This document shows, one piece after another, positions 40,506 to 49,141 of a DNA stretch of 64,000 nucleotides. Each line of letters starts with the position of its first letter. The first letter of the stretch is position 1. Source of the DNA: Nocardia vulneris (GTDB lineage Bacteria; Actinomycetota; Actinomycetes; Mycobacteriales; Mycobacteriaceae); assembly GCF_001613425.1 (NCBI RefSeq), contig NZ_BDCI01000007.1, positions 372,001-436,000 of the forward strand, written 5' to 3'. The position numbers and the translations under genes were made by a program. A model generated the notes under the pieces. That model ran no database searches. It was given only the letters and a program-made list of their open reading frames with translations, and was not told where the DNA came from.

Positions 40506-41350
40506 CCGTGGCGATTCCGGTCGTCGACCGGCCCTCGATCGGGGCGAAGCTGGCTATTGTCGTCAGCGATAGCCTGACCATTGCCAAACGCGGCGTTATC
40601 AAGATCAAGCGAGTGCCCGACGTCTTGATCTTCTCGACCCTCTCGCCGATCATGTTCGTGCTGTTGTTCGCCTATATTTTCGGCGCGGCGATCGATGTGC
40701 CCGGCATGTCCGGCGGCTACCGGGAATTCCTGATCGCGGGCATTTTCGCGCAGACCGTGGTGTTCGGCGCCTCGTTCACCGGCGCCGCCCTGGCCGAGGA
40801 CATGCAGAAGGGCATCATCGACCGGTTCCGGTCGCTGCCCATGGCCCCCTCGGCCGTGTTGATCGGGCGCACGCTCAGCGACGTGGTGATCAACGTGGTC
40901 AGCCTGACCGTGATGTCACTGACCGGATTGGTGGTCGGCTGGCGGATCCGCGGTTCGTTCCTGGACGCGGTGCTGGCGTACGCCTTGCTGCTGCTGTTCG
41001 CCTACGCGGTGTCCTGGATCATGGCGGTGGTCGGGCTGCTGGTGCGCACGCCCGAGGTGTTCAACAACGCCAGCTTCATGGTGGTGTTCCCGCTGACCTT
41101 CATCGGCAACACCTTCGTACCGAGCGAGAAACTGCCGTCGGTGCTGCGGGTCGTCGCCGAATGGAATCCGGTGTCCGCGTTGACCCAGGCGACGCGCGAC
41201 CTGTTCGGCAACACCAGCCCGCTGGCACCCACCCCGGAGGCGTGGTCGCTGCGGCATCCGGTGGCGACCACGCTCGTCTGGGTGGTGGTGATCATGGTGG
41301 TGTTCGTGCCGCTGGCGATCCGGCAGTACAAGAAGGCCGTCAGTCGCTGA
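40502..41350 (+). CDS. DrrB-type ABC-2 permease
   Basis: The 282-residue membrane subunit has six predicted helices in the ABC-2 pattern. They include ILIFSTLSPIMFVLLFAYIFG near 42–62, the conserved amphipathic DMQKGIIDRFRSLPMAPSAVLIGRT loop (quoted in part by GIIDRFRSLPMA), and the late FIGNTFVPSEKLPSVLRVVAEWNP. The overlapping ATGA start couples it to the ATPase. Together they form an exporter. Confidence 0.92.
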   Translation: MTVAIPVVDRPSIGAKLAIVVSDSLTIAKRGVIKIKRVPDVLIFSTLSPIMFVLLFAYIFGAAIDVPGMSGGYREFLIAGIFAQTVVFGASFTGAALAEDMQKGIIDRFRSLPMAPSAVLIGRTLSDVVINVVSLTVMSLTGLVVGWRIRGSFLDAVLAYALLLLFAYAVSWIMAVVGLLVRTPEVFNNASFMVVFPLTFIGNTFVPSEKLPSVLRVVAEWNPVSALTQATRDLFGNTSPLAPTPEAWSLRHPVATTLVWVVVIMVVFVPLAIRQYKKAVSR

Positions 41351-41563
41351 TCAGCGTCCGTTCTCCGCGCCGGCGCCGGCCACCGGGGTCGGCGCGGAGC
41401 CGTTGCGGGAGTACCCGATCCGCGGCGGTTCCGGGGCGGGCGCGGGCGGCTGCGGTCGTTTGCTGCGTATCAGCAGGGCCACCCCACCCGCGAGCGCGAC
41501 GGCCGCCGCGACGATCAGCCGGTACCGGGTACGTGCGGATACATGTAGGCGCCCCAAGGTCAT
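41351..41563 (-). CDS. Small membrane protein with Pro-rich tail
   Basis: The 70-residue product has a basic N-terminus (MTLGRLHVSARTRYR), one membrane helix (LIVAAAVALAGGVALLI) and a Pro/Ala/Gly-rich tail. Its place just before ppiA, on the minus strand, recalls the small membrane protein Rv0008c, though sequence similarity is not evident. No strong ribosome-binding site is seen. Confidence 0.5.
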   Translation of the reverse strand: MTLGRLHVSARTRYRLIVAAAVALAGGVALLIRSKRPQPPAPAPEPPRIGYSRNGSAPTPVAGAGAENGR

Positions 41564-41690
41564 TGGCCCATGCTGGCACAACCGCGTAGTTCATGCAGTA
41601 TCTCCAGCTCAGCAGTTCGTCCCGGGTCGAAACGAGCGACTCTTGCCGCCGCGTCGCGGGTTCGCCGCGGCGGGACCGTAGCATTGCGGC

Positions 41691-42218
41691 GTGACCTCAC
41701 CGAACCAGACCGCTGTGGCGACGCTCCACACGAATCACGGCGATATCAAGATCTCGCTCTTCGGTAACCACGCCCCCAAGACGGTCCGCAATTTCGTCGG
41801 GCTGGCCGACGGTTCGGCCTCGTACACCACTGCGAACGCGAGCGGCGGCAGTACCGGCCCGTTCTACGACGGCGCCGTCTTCCATCGGGTGATGGCCGGG
41901 TTCATGATTCAGGGCGGCGACCCGACCGGCACCGGCCGCGGCGGCCCGGGATACGAGTTCGGCGACGAATTCCATCCGGAGCTGCGTTTCGACCGTGGCT
42001 ACCTGTTGGCGATGGCCAACGCCGGACCGGCGACCAACGGTTCGCAGTTCTTCATCACCGTCGGCCCGCAGCCGCATCTCAACCGCAAGCACACCATCTT
42101 CGGTGAGGTCGTCGATCCGGAGTCGCGCAAGGTGGTCGACTCGATCGCCACGACGCCGACCGATCGCAACGACCGTCCCCTGGAACCCGTCGAAATCACC
42201 AAGATCACGATCGAATGA
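41691..42218 (+). CDS. ppiA: Peptidyl-prolyl cis-trans isomerase, cyclophilin type (PpiA)
   Basis: The 175-residue cytosolic cyclophilin speeds proline isomerisation during folding. Active-site residues are visible in FYDGAVFHRVMAGFMIQGGDPTGTG (Arg, Phe, Gln), MANAGPATNGSQFFIT and PHLNRKHTIFGEV. It starts at GTG 41691. It is the counterpart of Rv0009, and the rhomboid gene begins 4 bp after its stop. Confidence 0.95.
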   Translation: MTSPNQTAVATLHTNHGDIKISLFGNHAPKTVRNFVGLADGSASYTTANASGGSTGPFYDGAVFHRVMAGFMIQGGDPTGTGRGGPGYEFGDEFHPELRFDRGYLLAMANAGPATNGSQFFITVGPQPHLNRKHTIFGEVVDPESRKVVDSIATTPTDRNDRPLEPVEITKITIE

Positions 42219-42222
42219 GACT

Positions 42223-43089
42223 ATGACCGCTCAGCCGCCCGCACCCACGTGCGTCCGTCACCCGAATCGTCCGACCGGTCTGGCGTGCACACGCTGCGGA
42301 CGGCCGTCCTGCCCGGAATGCTTGCGCCCGGCCTCGGTCGGCCAGCACTGCGTCGATTGTCTGCGTCAGGATCAGCGTGACGTGGCCCCGGTGCGTACCG
42401 TCGCGGGTGCACCGGCTGCCCGCGGATCGTTGCCGTTCGTGACCTACGCGCTGATCGCGGTCAACGTCGCGATCTTCGCGGTGACGGCCGCCCAGGCGCA
42501 GAGCCTGCTGGAGAACCGAGCCTCGGACCTGTTCCTGCGCTGGGTGCTGTACCCGCCCGCGGTCGCCGACGGTCAGTGGTGGCGCGTGCTGGGTTCGGGC
42601 TTCCTGCACTACGGCCCGATTCATCTGCTGCTCAACATGTTCGCGCTGTATGTGATCGGCCGGGACGCGGAACTGGTGCTCGGCCGGCTGCGCTACCTCT
42701 CGGTGTATCTGGTGTCGCTGCTCGGCGGTGCCGCGGCCGTCATGGTGTTCGCCCAGGACAGCGCCACCGCGGGCGCGTCCGGCGCCGTGTACGGCCTGTT
42801 CGGCGCGATCACCGTGATCCTGATCCGGCTGCGGCAGAACCCGAATCAGATGCTGATCTTGATCGCCATCAACGTGTTCATCAGCTTCTCCTTGCCCGGC
42901 ATCTCGCTGTGGGGTCACCTGGGCGGACTGGCGGCGGGCACCTCGGCGACGCTCGGCATCCTGTTCCTACCGGGCTGGCTACGGGCGAAATCGCCGCAGG
43001 CGGCGCGGCTCATCGGCTGGAGCGCGGTGGGCGTGGTCGCGCTGATCTCGCTCGCGGTGATCGGTGCGACCGCGATGTCGTTGACCTGA
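42223..43089 (+). CDS. Rhomboid-family intramembrane serine protease with N-terminal zinc ribbon
   Basis: The 288-residue protein starts with a B-box-like Cys/His cluster (CVRHPNRPTGLACTRCGRP, CPECL, CVDCL). Six or more helices follow. The catalytic Ser is in GASGAVYGLFGA and the catalytic His in LWGHLGGLAAG; HYGPIHLLLNMFALY is the L1/HxxxN motif. It cleaves membrane proteins within the bilayer; substrates are unknown. ATG 42223 is 4 bp from the ppiA stop, so the two are co-transcribed. Confidence 0.93.
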   Translation: MTAQPPAPTCVRHPNRPTGLACTRCGRPSCPECLRPASVGQHCVDCLRQDQRDVAPVRTVAGAPAARGSLPFVTYALIAVNVAIFAVTAAQAQSLLENRASDLFLRWVLYPPAVADGQWWRVLGSGFLHYGPIHLLLNMFALYVIGRDAELVLGRLRYLSVYLVSLLGGAAAVMVFAQDSATAGASGAVYGLFGAITVILIRLRQNPNQMLILIAINVFISFSLPGISLWGHLGGLAAGTSATLGILFLPGWLRAKSPQAARLIGWSAVGVVALISLAVIGATAMSLT

Positions 43090-43099
43090 CCGGGTTCTC

Positions 43100-43115
43100 G
43101 GCTTCACGTGAAACA
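43100..43115. promoter_or_regulatory. parS-like site downstream of the rhomboid gene
   Basis: GGCTTCACGTGAAACA has two differences from the consensus. It lies between two convergent genes, about 21 kb from oriC. Confidence 0.55.
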
Positions 43116-43138
43116 AGAGCGGGTCGCTCGGACCGGGT

Positions 43139-43621
43139 TCAGCGGGTGGTCTTGCCGGACAGCCGAAGCGCGCGGACGAGGGCGGCGTGCACCTCGTCGG
43201 GCCGGGTGCCCAGATCCCAGCGCCCGAAGATGAGCAGGCGCTCGGTGTCGGCGTGGCGCACGTCGATCTCCAGCATCGGCATCTTGCGGCCGAGGCGGCG
43301 ATAGTCGACGACGCGCGCCCGGATGATCTGCTCGCGGGTGTATTCGTCCGGGCCGAAGAGGGTGCGGACCACCATCCGCGGGTCGGTGCCGGGGACGACG
43401 CTGAGCCGGGGGCGCTGCCGGAAGCCGAGCCCGGCCAGCGCGAGCAGGCCGGCCGCCGCCAGGCCGATGAGCAACCGGGCCGGTGCGTCGCCGGCGAAGA
43501 TCGTCGCCACGGCCAGGAGCACGCCGCCGCCCGTGACGGCCGCGAGGGCGGCGGCGGGGGTGGTCCAGGCCAGCTGCGCCGAGTTGTCACCAGGCTGCTG
43601 AGCAGGAGATTCAGACGTCAC
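43139..43621 (-). CDS. PH-domain membrane protein (Rv0010c-like)
   Basis: The 160-residue protein has two N-terminal membrane helices (AAALAAVTGGGVLLAVATIF and LLIGLAAAGLLALAGLG). A bacterial PH domain follows (RPRLSVVPGTDPRMVVRTLFG, IIRARVVDYRRLGRKMPMLEID). It matches the Rv0010c position next to crgA. Function unknown. Two DnaA boxes lie just before its start. Confidence 0.85.
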   Translation of the reverse strand: MTSESPAQQPGDNSAQLAWTTPAAALAAVTGGGVLLAVATIFAGDAPARLLIGLAAAGLLALAGLGFRQRPRLSVVPGTDPRMVVRTLFGPDEYTREQIIRARVVDYRRLGRKMPMLEIDVRHADTERLLIFGRWDLGTRPDEVHAALVRALRLSGKTTR

Positions 43622-43648
43622 AGGCCACTTTCCCCAGCGTTGCGCGAG

Positions 43649-43670
43649 TTGTCCACAGATTCATCCACAG
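43649..43670 (+). promoter_or_regulatory. Two DnaA boxes between the PH-domain gene and crgA
   Basis: TTGTCCACA (43649–43657) matches the mycobacterial DnaA-box consensus exactly. TCATCCACA (43662–43670) follows 4 bp later with degeneracy at the first base. Confidence 0.55.
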
Positions 43671-43740
43671 GTGTGTATGAATGACACGTCTGTAATCCAG
43701 ATGTGGTGTCTGCGTCACCTTCGGCCACCCAGATGTGGTG

Positions 43741-44004
43741 TCAGCGCCACCGCATGGTCATGATCAGACCGACGACCATGAGGCCGAATCCGATCAGGAA
43801 GTTCCACGCGTTCAGATCGCTCATCCAGCCGATGTGATCGGCGGCGATGTAGTAGACGAGCAGCCAGGCCAGCCCGGCGAGCATGAAACCGAGCATGATG
43901 GTGACGTACCAGACCGGCGACGGGCCGACCTTGACCTTCACCGGAGTCCGGCTGGCAGGGTTGATCGTGTAGTCGGTCTTCTTACGGACCTTCGACTTCG
44001 GCAT
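43741..44004 (-). CDS. crgA: Cell-division protein CrgA
   Basis: The 87-residue division protein has a basic N-terminus ([20 protein letters not shown]) and two helices ([21 protein letters not shown] and [16 protein letters not shown]). In mycobacteria it bridges FtsZ/FtsI and Wag31-linked elongation proteins. ATG 44004 is chosen as the standard family start. The DUF881 gene Rv0012 that follows crgA in M. tuberculosis is missing here. Confidence 0.95.
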   Translation of the reverse strand: MPKSKVRKKTDYTINPASRTPVKVKVGPSPVWYVTIMLGFMLAGLAWLLVYYIAADHIGWMSDLNAWNFLIGFGLMVVGLIMTMRWR

Positions 44005-44086
44005 GACGTCCTCGTGTTCGGCGTTCAGGTCGGTACCGGCGGGCAAACGCGGTGTGCCGAGTGGTGGTGCCGAGCTCGCTCGCCGC

Positions 44087-44095
44087 TGTGGACAA
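44087..44095 (-). promoter_or_regulatory. Perfect DnaA box between crgA and trpG/pabA
   Basis: TGTGGACAA is the exact complement of TTGTCCACA. It lies 83 bp upstream of the crgA start, in its promoter region. Confidence 0.55.
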
Positions 44096-44183
44096 GGCTC
44101 TGGCTGCCCTCCGGTGTGCCTCTAGGCTATCCCAACTGGTATTGGATGCGACGCGGTGTCAGGCGGGGACGTAATCTCAGAGC

Positions 44184-44828
44184 ATGCGTGTTCTGGTCGT
44201 CGACAATTACGACAGCTTCGTCTTCAACCTGGTCCAGTACCTCGGACAGTTGGGTGCCGAGGCGGTCGTGTGGCGCAACGACGACCCGCAGCTGGCCGAC
44301 GTCGACGCGGTGGTCGCCCAGTTCGACGGCATCCTGATCAGCCCCGGCCCCGGCACCCCGGATCGTGCGGGTGCCAGCATCGAGCTGGTCCGCGCCTGCG
44401 CCCGGCACGCGGTGCCGCTGCTCGGCGTGTGCCTCGGCCATCAGGCGATCGGTGAGGCGTTCGGCGCGACCGTGACCCGCGCCCCGGAACTGCTGCACGG
44501 CAAGACCAGCTCGGTGTTCCACGTCGGGGCAGGCGTGCTGGCCGGGCTGCCCGACCCGTTCACTGCGACCCGCTACCACTCGCTCACCGTGCTGGAAGAG
44601 ACGTTGCCCGCGGAAATCGAGGTGCTCGGCCGCACCGAGAGCGGCATCGTGATGGCGATGCGGCACCGCACGCTGCCCATCCAGGGCGTGCAGTTCCATC
44701 CCGAATCGGTGCTGACCCAGGGCGGGCACCGGATGCTGGCCAACTGGCTCGGCATCTGTGGCGAACGCCCCGCGGAGGGGCTCGTCGAAATGCTCGAGGC
44801 GGAGGTCGCCGCGCTGGTGCTGCAGTGA
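44184..44828 (+). CDS. pabA: Glutamine amidotransferase of anthranilate/aminodeoxychorismate synthase
   Basis: The 214-residue class I glutaminase delivers ammonia to chorismate for tryptophan or folate synthesis. The nucleophile Cys is in VPLLGVCLGHQAIGEAFG and the His-Glu pair in GVQFHPESVLTQGG; the N-terminus is VLVVDNYDSFVFNLVQYL. It is the counterpart of Rv0013, annotated as TrpG in M. tuberculosis. Whether it serves TrpE, PabB or both cannot be told. No synthase subunit is nearby. Confidence 0.92.
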   Translation: MRVLVVDNYDSFVFNLVQYLGQLGAEAVVWRNDDPQLADVDAVVAQFDGILISPGPGTPDRAGASIELVRACARHAVPLLGVCLGHQAIGEAFGATVTRAPELLHGKTSSVFHVGAGVLAGLPDPFTATRYHSLTVLEETLPAEIEVLGRTESGIVMAMRHRTLPIQGVQFHPESVLTQGGHRMLANWLGICGERPAEGLVEMLEAEVAALVLQ

Positions 44829-44895
44829 GTCGCCGCCCGGGTCACAGCCGCGGACGCACCGATCTCGACTCGCCGCAAGTCAGGGGTGCGGCGTA

Positions 44896-45579
44896 ATGGC
44901 AACCCGGCCCTACGTCTTGCTGTCTGTCGCGGTGAGCGTCGACGGGTACATCGATGACGCGAGTCCGCAACGGCTGCGTCTGTCCGGCCCGGCCGATTTC
45001 GACCGGGTCGACCAGGTCCGCGCGGACTCCGACGCGATCCTGATCGGGGCGGAAACTCTGCGCCGGGACAATCCGCGCTTGCTGGTGGACAGCGCCGAGC
45101 GCCGGGCCGCGCGCGTCGCGGCGGGCAAGCCCGAGTATCCGGTGAAGATCACGGTCACCGCCGGTGGTGACCTCGATCCCGGGTTGCGGTTCTGGCACCA
45201 CGGCGGGGACAAACTCGTCTACACCACCGACGCGGGCGCGGCGCGGATCGGGGACCGGCTGACTGGGCTCGCCGAAGTCGTCACGCTCGGCGCCGAACTC
45301 GACTTCGGCGCGCTGCTCGACGACCTCGGCCGGCGCGGCATCGCACGCCTCATGGTGGAGGGTGGCACCCGGATACACACCGCGTTCCTCGCCGCCGATC
45401 TCGCGGACGAACTGCACCTCGCGGTCGCGCCCCTCCTGGTGGGCGACCGTGCGGCGCCCCGATTCCTCGATCCCGCGAGCTTTCCCGGTTCGCCACACCG
45501 CCGCATGCAGCTGGCCGGGGTCGACCAGGTCGGTGACGTCGCGGTGCTGACCTATTTCCTCGAGGCGGGCATGCGCTGA
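44896..45579 (+). CDS. RibD C-terminal/dihydrofolate-reductase-fold reductase
   Basis: The 227-residue protein resembles the RibD reductase domain. Features are VAVSVDGYIDDASPQRLRLSG, then DRVDQVRADSDAILIGAETLRRDNPRLL (quoted in part by DAILIGAETLRRDNPRL) and the late GIARLMVEGGTRIHTAFL. In riboflavin synthesis this domain reduces the ribosyl side chain of the deaminated pyrimidine with NADPH. A deaminase-domain gene follows 71 bp later, so the two look like a split RibD in reverse order. Confidence 0.85.
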   Translation: MATRPYVLLSVAVSVDGYIDDASPQRLRLSGPADFDRVDQVRADSDAILIGAETLRRDNPRLLVDSAERRAARVAAGKPEYPVKITVTAGGDLDPGLRFWHHGGDKLVYTTDAGAARIGDRLTGLAEVVTLGAELDFGALLDDLGRRGIARLMVEGGTRIHTAFLAADLADELHLAVAPLLVGDRAAPRFLDPASFPGSPHRRMQLAGVDQVGDVAVLTYFLEAGMR

Positions 45580-45650
45580 GCCCCGCAGATCCGGCCGGGG
45601 GGGCGATGCGTAGGGGGACAAGGGATACAACCTGGATCGAAAGGCGCGCG

Positions 45651-46109
45651 ATGGGTGACACGCAGGACGTGCGATTCATGCGGCAGGCGATCGAGCTGGC
45701 ACGCGACTGCCCGCCGAGCGCGACGGCGTTCTCCGTCGGCGCGGTGATCGTCGCCGCCGGGCTGGCGATCGCTACCGGGTACTCCCGCGAGACCGACGAC
45801 AAGGTGCACGCCGAGGAGTCCGCGCTGAACAAGCTGGACGCGGCCGACCCGCGACTGTCCGCGGCGACGATCTACACCACGCTGGAGCCGTGCTCGCAGC
45901 GCGGCACCGCCACCCGGCTGCCATGTACGGATCGAATCCTGCAGGCCGGGATTCCCAGGGTGGTCCTCGCCTGGCGCGAACCCGCGACCTTCGTGACCAA
46001 CTGCGTCGGTGTGGAAAAGCTGCGTGAGCACGGCGTCGAGGTGGTCGAGCTGACCGAACTGGCAGCCGAAGCGATGTCGATGAACCGCCACCTCGATTTG
46101 TCAGACTGA
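45651..46109 (+). CDS. RibD-like pyrimidine deaminase domain protein
   Basis: The 152-residue zinc deaminase has the CDA motif VHAEESALNKL with the catalytic Glu and zinc His. The Cys pair in YTTLEPCSQRGTATRLPCTDRI is arranged as in RibD (EPCxHxGRTPPC). ATG 45651 is chosen because it opens the conserved core; an upstream in-frame start is weaker. With the preceding reductase gene it would cover both RibD activities, but an independent nucleotide deaminase is possible. Confidence 0.83.
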   Translation: MGDTQDVRFMRQAIELARDCPPSATAFSVGAVIVAAGLAIATGYSRETDDKVHAEESALNKLDAADPRLSAATIYTTLEPCSQRGTATRLPCTDRILQAGIPRVVLAWREPATFVTNCVGVEKLREHGVEVVELTELAAEAMSMNRHLDLSD

Positions 46110-46203
46110 CTGCCAGGGTATTCGACACTCATTGACCGTTATGCGGCGCCTCCGGTATATCTGTGAACAGCCAAATCGGCAATTCACACCCTGGGGGATC
46201 GAA

Positions 46204-46542
46204 GTGTTTTCTTTCTCGAAGTTCGCCGCGCTCACTGCCGCCGTTTCGTCCATTTTCCTGTTGCAAATGGGAACAGCCGAAGCGGACGGCAACGGATCGG
46301 GCACCTGCCGGACGGATAGGTTCTGTGGCTGGTCGGAGGTCGGCTACACCGGCGCCGACTTCCACTCGAAATCGCCTGAGGGCTGCTGGGATACGACGCC
46401 GATCCGCTCGGCGCACAACGCGCTCAACCAGAAGGTCACCCTGTGGGCGAACTCGAACTGCACGGGGAAGAGCATCGTGCTCGACGCCCGGACGGTGTAT
46501 CGGGGCATCGGGTTCCTGGCGCACTCGATGTCGCCGGCCTGA
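46204..46542 (+). CDS. Secreted peptidase-inhibitor I36-like protein
   Basis: The 112-residue product begins at GTG 46204 with a signal peptide (FSFSKFAALTAAVSSIFLL, cut after ..AEA). The mature domain has four cysteines: CRTDRFCGW, EGCWDT and ANSNC. The CxxxxFCGW and SAHNALNQKVTLW wording matches the I36 (SMPI-like) inhibitor and beta/gamma-crystallin fold. It should be exported and might inhibit metalloproteases. A terminator follows. Confidence 0.8.
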   Translation: MFSFSKFAALTAAVSSIFLLQMGTAEADGNGSGTCRTDRFCGWSEVGYTGADFHSKSPEGCWDTTPIRSAHNALNQKVTLWANSNCTGKSIVLDARTVYRGIGFLAHSMSPA

Positions 46543-46550
46543 CAGCAGCA

Positions 46551-46585
46551 TTCGGCTGCCATAGATTTATGGCAGCCGAAGCTTT
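46551..46585 (+). terminator. Intrinsic terminator after the I36-like gene
   Basis: TTCGGCTGCCAT (46551–46562), loop AGATTT, ATGGCAGCCGAA (46569–46580), then GCTTTCT. Confidence 0.8.
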
Positions 46586-46654
46586 CTGCTCGATGAACTC
46601 AGTAGAAATACGTCGAACCGTTCGAAATTCGAGCCCGAATATGTCGAGCAGGTT

Positions 46655-47074
46655 TTACGGCCGTCCGTAGACCGCAGTCACGAATTCGCCGAGTTGGTTG
46701 TCGTCGAGGTGACGGGCCAAGTCGGCCTCGCTGATCATGCCGACGAGGCGCTTGTTGTCGATCACCGGCATTCGTTTGATCCGGTGACTTTCCATCTCGT
46801 CGAGCACTTCTTCGATATCGGCGTCGGCGGCGACCCAGCGGGGCGTCGACTCGCAGAGTTCGGCCGCGCGGGTGGTGCCGGGCGAGCGCCCCTGGGCGAT
46901 GCACTTCACGACGATGTCGCGGTCGGTGATGATGCCGCACATCCGATCGTTGTCGTCGGCGATGACCAGCGACCCGACGCCGAGCTCGGCCATCACGCGG
47001 GCGGCCTTGCCGACGGTTTCGTCCTTCGCGATCCACTGCGCACCGGGTTTCATGATGTCCCTGGCGGTCGTCAT
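46655..47074 (-). CDS. Hrp1-like two-CBS-domain protein
   Basis: The 139-residue protein consists of two CBS domains. It begins MTTARDIMKPGAQWIAKDET and contains IITDRDIVVKCIAQG, DEMESHRIKRMPVIDN and VGMISEADLARHLDD. The order and wording closely follow M. tuberculosis Hrp1 (Rv2626c), a dormancy protein found elsewhere in that genome. GAGGAGG precedes the ATG. CBS pairs usually bind adenine nucleotides; the ligand here is unknown. Confidence 0.9.
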   Translation of the reverse strand: MTTARDIMKPGAQWIAKDETVGKAARVMAELGVGSLVIADDNDRMCGIITDRDIVVKCIAQGRSPGTTRAAELCESTPRWVAADADIEEVLDEMESHRIKRMPVIDNKRLVGMISEADLARHLDDNQLGEFVTAVYGRP

Positions 47075-47171
47075 CGGTTTCCTCCTCGCTACTCAGCACA
47101 GCTGATTCGGATGGAGCACACCAATTCTGCCGCCGAACACACCGACTGGTCGGTGCTTTGCGGAACAACTG

Positions 47172-47209
47172 CCGAAAACAGAAATGAGCGGACCCGAAGG
47201 TCCGCTCAT
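47172..47209 (-). terminator. Terminator of the fhaA–pknB operon
   Basis: On the minus strand ATGAGCGGACC and GGTCCGCTCAT form an 11-bp stem with a 4-base loop (47184–47209). The T-rich TTCTGTTTTC follows. Confidence 0.8.
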
Positions 47210-47236
47210 CCACTGCGGGTGAAAGTTCCGTCGCGA

Positions 47237-49141
47237 CTACGGCGGCCCGAGCACGCCGACGCCGACCTGCACCGCGCCGCTCTTCGGCAGCGAACCACCC
47301 GCCGCGGGCGCCTGGGTGATGATGCGACCCACGCTGCCCGCGTCGAACGTGCCCTGCGGGGACTGGCTGATCTGGCTCTGCGAGCCGGTCCAGCCCTCCT
47401 TCTGCAGCTTGTCCACCGCCTGCGCGACCGTGAGTCCGGTCAGCGACGGCATCTTGATCTGATCGCTGGACACCTGGACGACAACGGTCGAACCCTTCTC
47501 GACCGTCGTGCCGCCGGCCGGGCTGGTCGCGAGCACCTCACCGACCGGACGACTGGACGGCACCTTCTCGATCGTGATCTTGAATCCGGCACTGTCCACC
47601 AGATTCGGCCGGGCGACCTCGATGTCCTGGCCGACCACGTTGGGCACGCGGATCGGTTCCGGACCGGAGCCGAGGGTCACCACGATGACCCGGTCGGCGT
47701 CCACCCGCGACCCGGCCGACGGATCCTGCCCGATGACCTTGTCCTTCTCCTGCGTGCTGGACGGCTTGCGCTGCACGGTCGGATCCATCTGCAAGCTGTT
47801 CTTGCGCAGTTCGGCCTCGGCCTCCTGCTGGGTCAGCCCGTCGAGCTTGGGTACCTGCACCTGGGTGGGACCGGTGGACACCTGCACGGTGATGGTGCTG
47901 CCCTTGTCCACGCGCGAGCCGCCCAGCGGCTGGGTGGCGATGACATTGCCGGTCGCGACCTTGCTGTCGGCCTTCTGGAAGCTGGCCACGGTGAAGCCGG
48001 CCTTCTGCAGCGCATCGATCGCCTGCTGCGAGGACTTGCCCGACACATCGGGCACCGTCACCTGGTCCGGCTTGCTGCCCGGCCCGATCAGCACCCAGAA
48101 CAGGGTGAACGCGACGGCGACCGCGGCGGCCGCGGCGACGGCGAGGTAGATCGTGCGGCGCGGGCCGCCGGGATCCACCGACGCCTGCTCGGAGGTGTCG
48201 TCGTTGCGCTCGATGGTGCGGTAGCTGCGCGGCGCGGGCTCGGTGTTGCCGAAGACGGTGGTGCGGTCCTCGTCGGTCATCACCATCGGGGCGCTCGGCT
48301 TCTGCCCACCGAGCACCCGGATCAGGTCCGCGCGCATCTCGGCCGCGCTCTGGTAGCGGTTGGCCGGGTTCTTGCTCATCGCCTTGAGAATCACCGAGTC
48401 GAGCTCGCGGGGCACCCCGGGATGCACGTGCGAGGGCAGCCGCGGATCTTCCCGGACGTGCTGGTAGGCCACCGCGACGGGCGAGTCGCCGGTGAAAGGC
48501 GGCTCACCGGTGAGGATTTCGAACAGCACGCAGCCGACGGAGTACACGTCGGAGCGCGCGTCGACGGTCTCGCCGCGCGCCTGCTCGGGCGAAAGGTATT
48601 GCGCGGTACCGATTACCGCGGCGGTCTGGGTCATCGGGTTGGAGCTGTCGGCGATCGCTCTGGCGATGCCGAAGTCCATCACCTTCACCGCGCCCGCCCG
48701 GTTGATCATGATGTTGGCGGGCTTCATGTCGCGGTGCACGATGCCGGCCTTGTGGCTGAAATCCAGTGCGGCACAGACGTCGGCGATGACCTCCATGGCC
48801 CGGCGCGGCGGCAGCGGACCCTTGCCGCGCACGATATCGCGCAGCGTCTCGCCGTCGACGTACTCCATCACGATGTAGGGCAGCGGACCGTCGTCGACCT
48901 TGGCCTCGCCGGTGTCGTACACCGCGACGATGGCCGGATGGTTCAGCGCGGCGGCGTTCTGCGCCTCCCGCTTGAACCGCAGGTAGAACGTGGGGTCGCG
49001 GGCCAGGTCGGCGCGCAGCACCTTGATCGCGACATCCCGGCTGAGCCGTAGATCGCGCGCCTTGTGTACTTCGGACATACCGCCGAACCCGATGATCTCG
49101 CCCAGCTCGTAGCGGGAGGAGAGATTCTTCGGGGTCGTCAT
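47237..49141 (-). CDS. pknB: Ser/Thr protein kinase PknB with four PASTA domains
   Basis: The 634-residue membrane kinase has Gly-loop [10 protein letters not shown], Lys in [23 protein letters not shown] and activation loop [21 protein letters not shown] membrane helix lies near 325–345 ([21 protein letters not shown]). Four external PASTA repeats follow, each VPDVSGKS- or [12 protein letters not shown]. PASTA repeats sense peptidoglycan fragments. Known targets of the family include CwlM and the MurJ pseudokinase, both at the left of this window. ATG 49141 overlaps the pknA stop (ATGA). Confidence 0.97.
   Translation of the reverse strand: MTTPKNLSSRYELGEIIGFGGMSEVHKARDLRLSRDVAIKVLRADLARDPTFYLRFKREAQNAAALNHPAIVAVYDTGEAKVDDGPLPYIVMEYVDGETLRDIVRGKGPLPPRRAMEVIADVCAALDFSHKAGIVHRDMKPANIMINRAGAVKVMDFGIARAIADSSNPMTQTAAVIGTAQYLSPEQARGETVDARSDVYSVGCVLFEILTGEPPFTGDSPVAVAYQHVREDPRLPSHVHPGVPRELDSVILKAMSKNPANRYQSAAEMRADLIRVLGGQKPSAPMVMTDEDRTTVFGNTEPAPRSYRTIERNDDTSEQASVDPGGPRRTIYLAVAAAAAVAVAFTLFWVLIGPGSKPDQVTVPDVSGKSSQQAIDALQKAGFTVASFQKADSKVATGNVIATQPLGGSRVDKGSTITVQVSTGPTQVQVPKLDGLTQQEAEAELRKNSLQMDPTVQRKPSSTQEKDKVIGQDPSAGSRVDADRVIVVTLGSGPEPIRVPNVVGQDIEVARPNLVDSAGFKITIEKVPSSRPVGEVLATSPAGGTTVEKGSTVVVQVSSDQIKMPSLTGLTVAQAVDKLQKEGWTGSQSQISQSPQGTFDAGSVGRIITQAPAAGGSLPKSGAVQVGVGVLGPP

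Noticed and set aside
46599..47213. 204-codon minus frame over the CBS gene
   Set aside because: Out-of-frame shadow; the CBS motifs lie in the frame starting at 47074.
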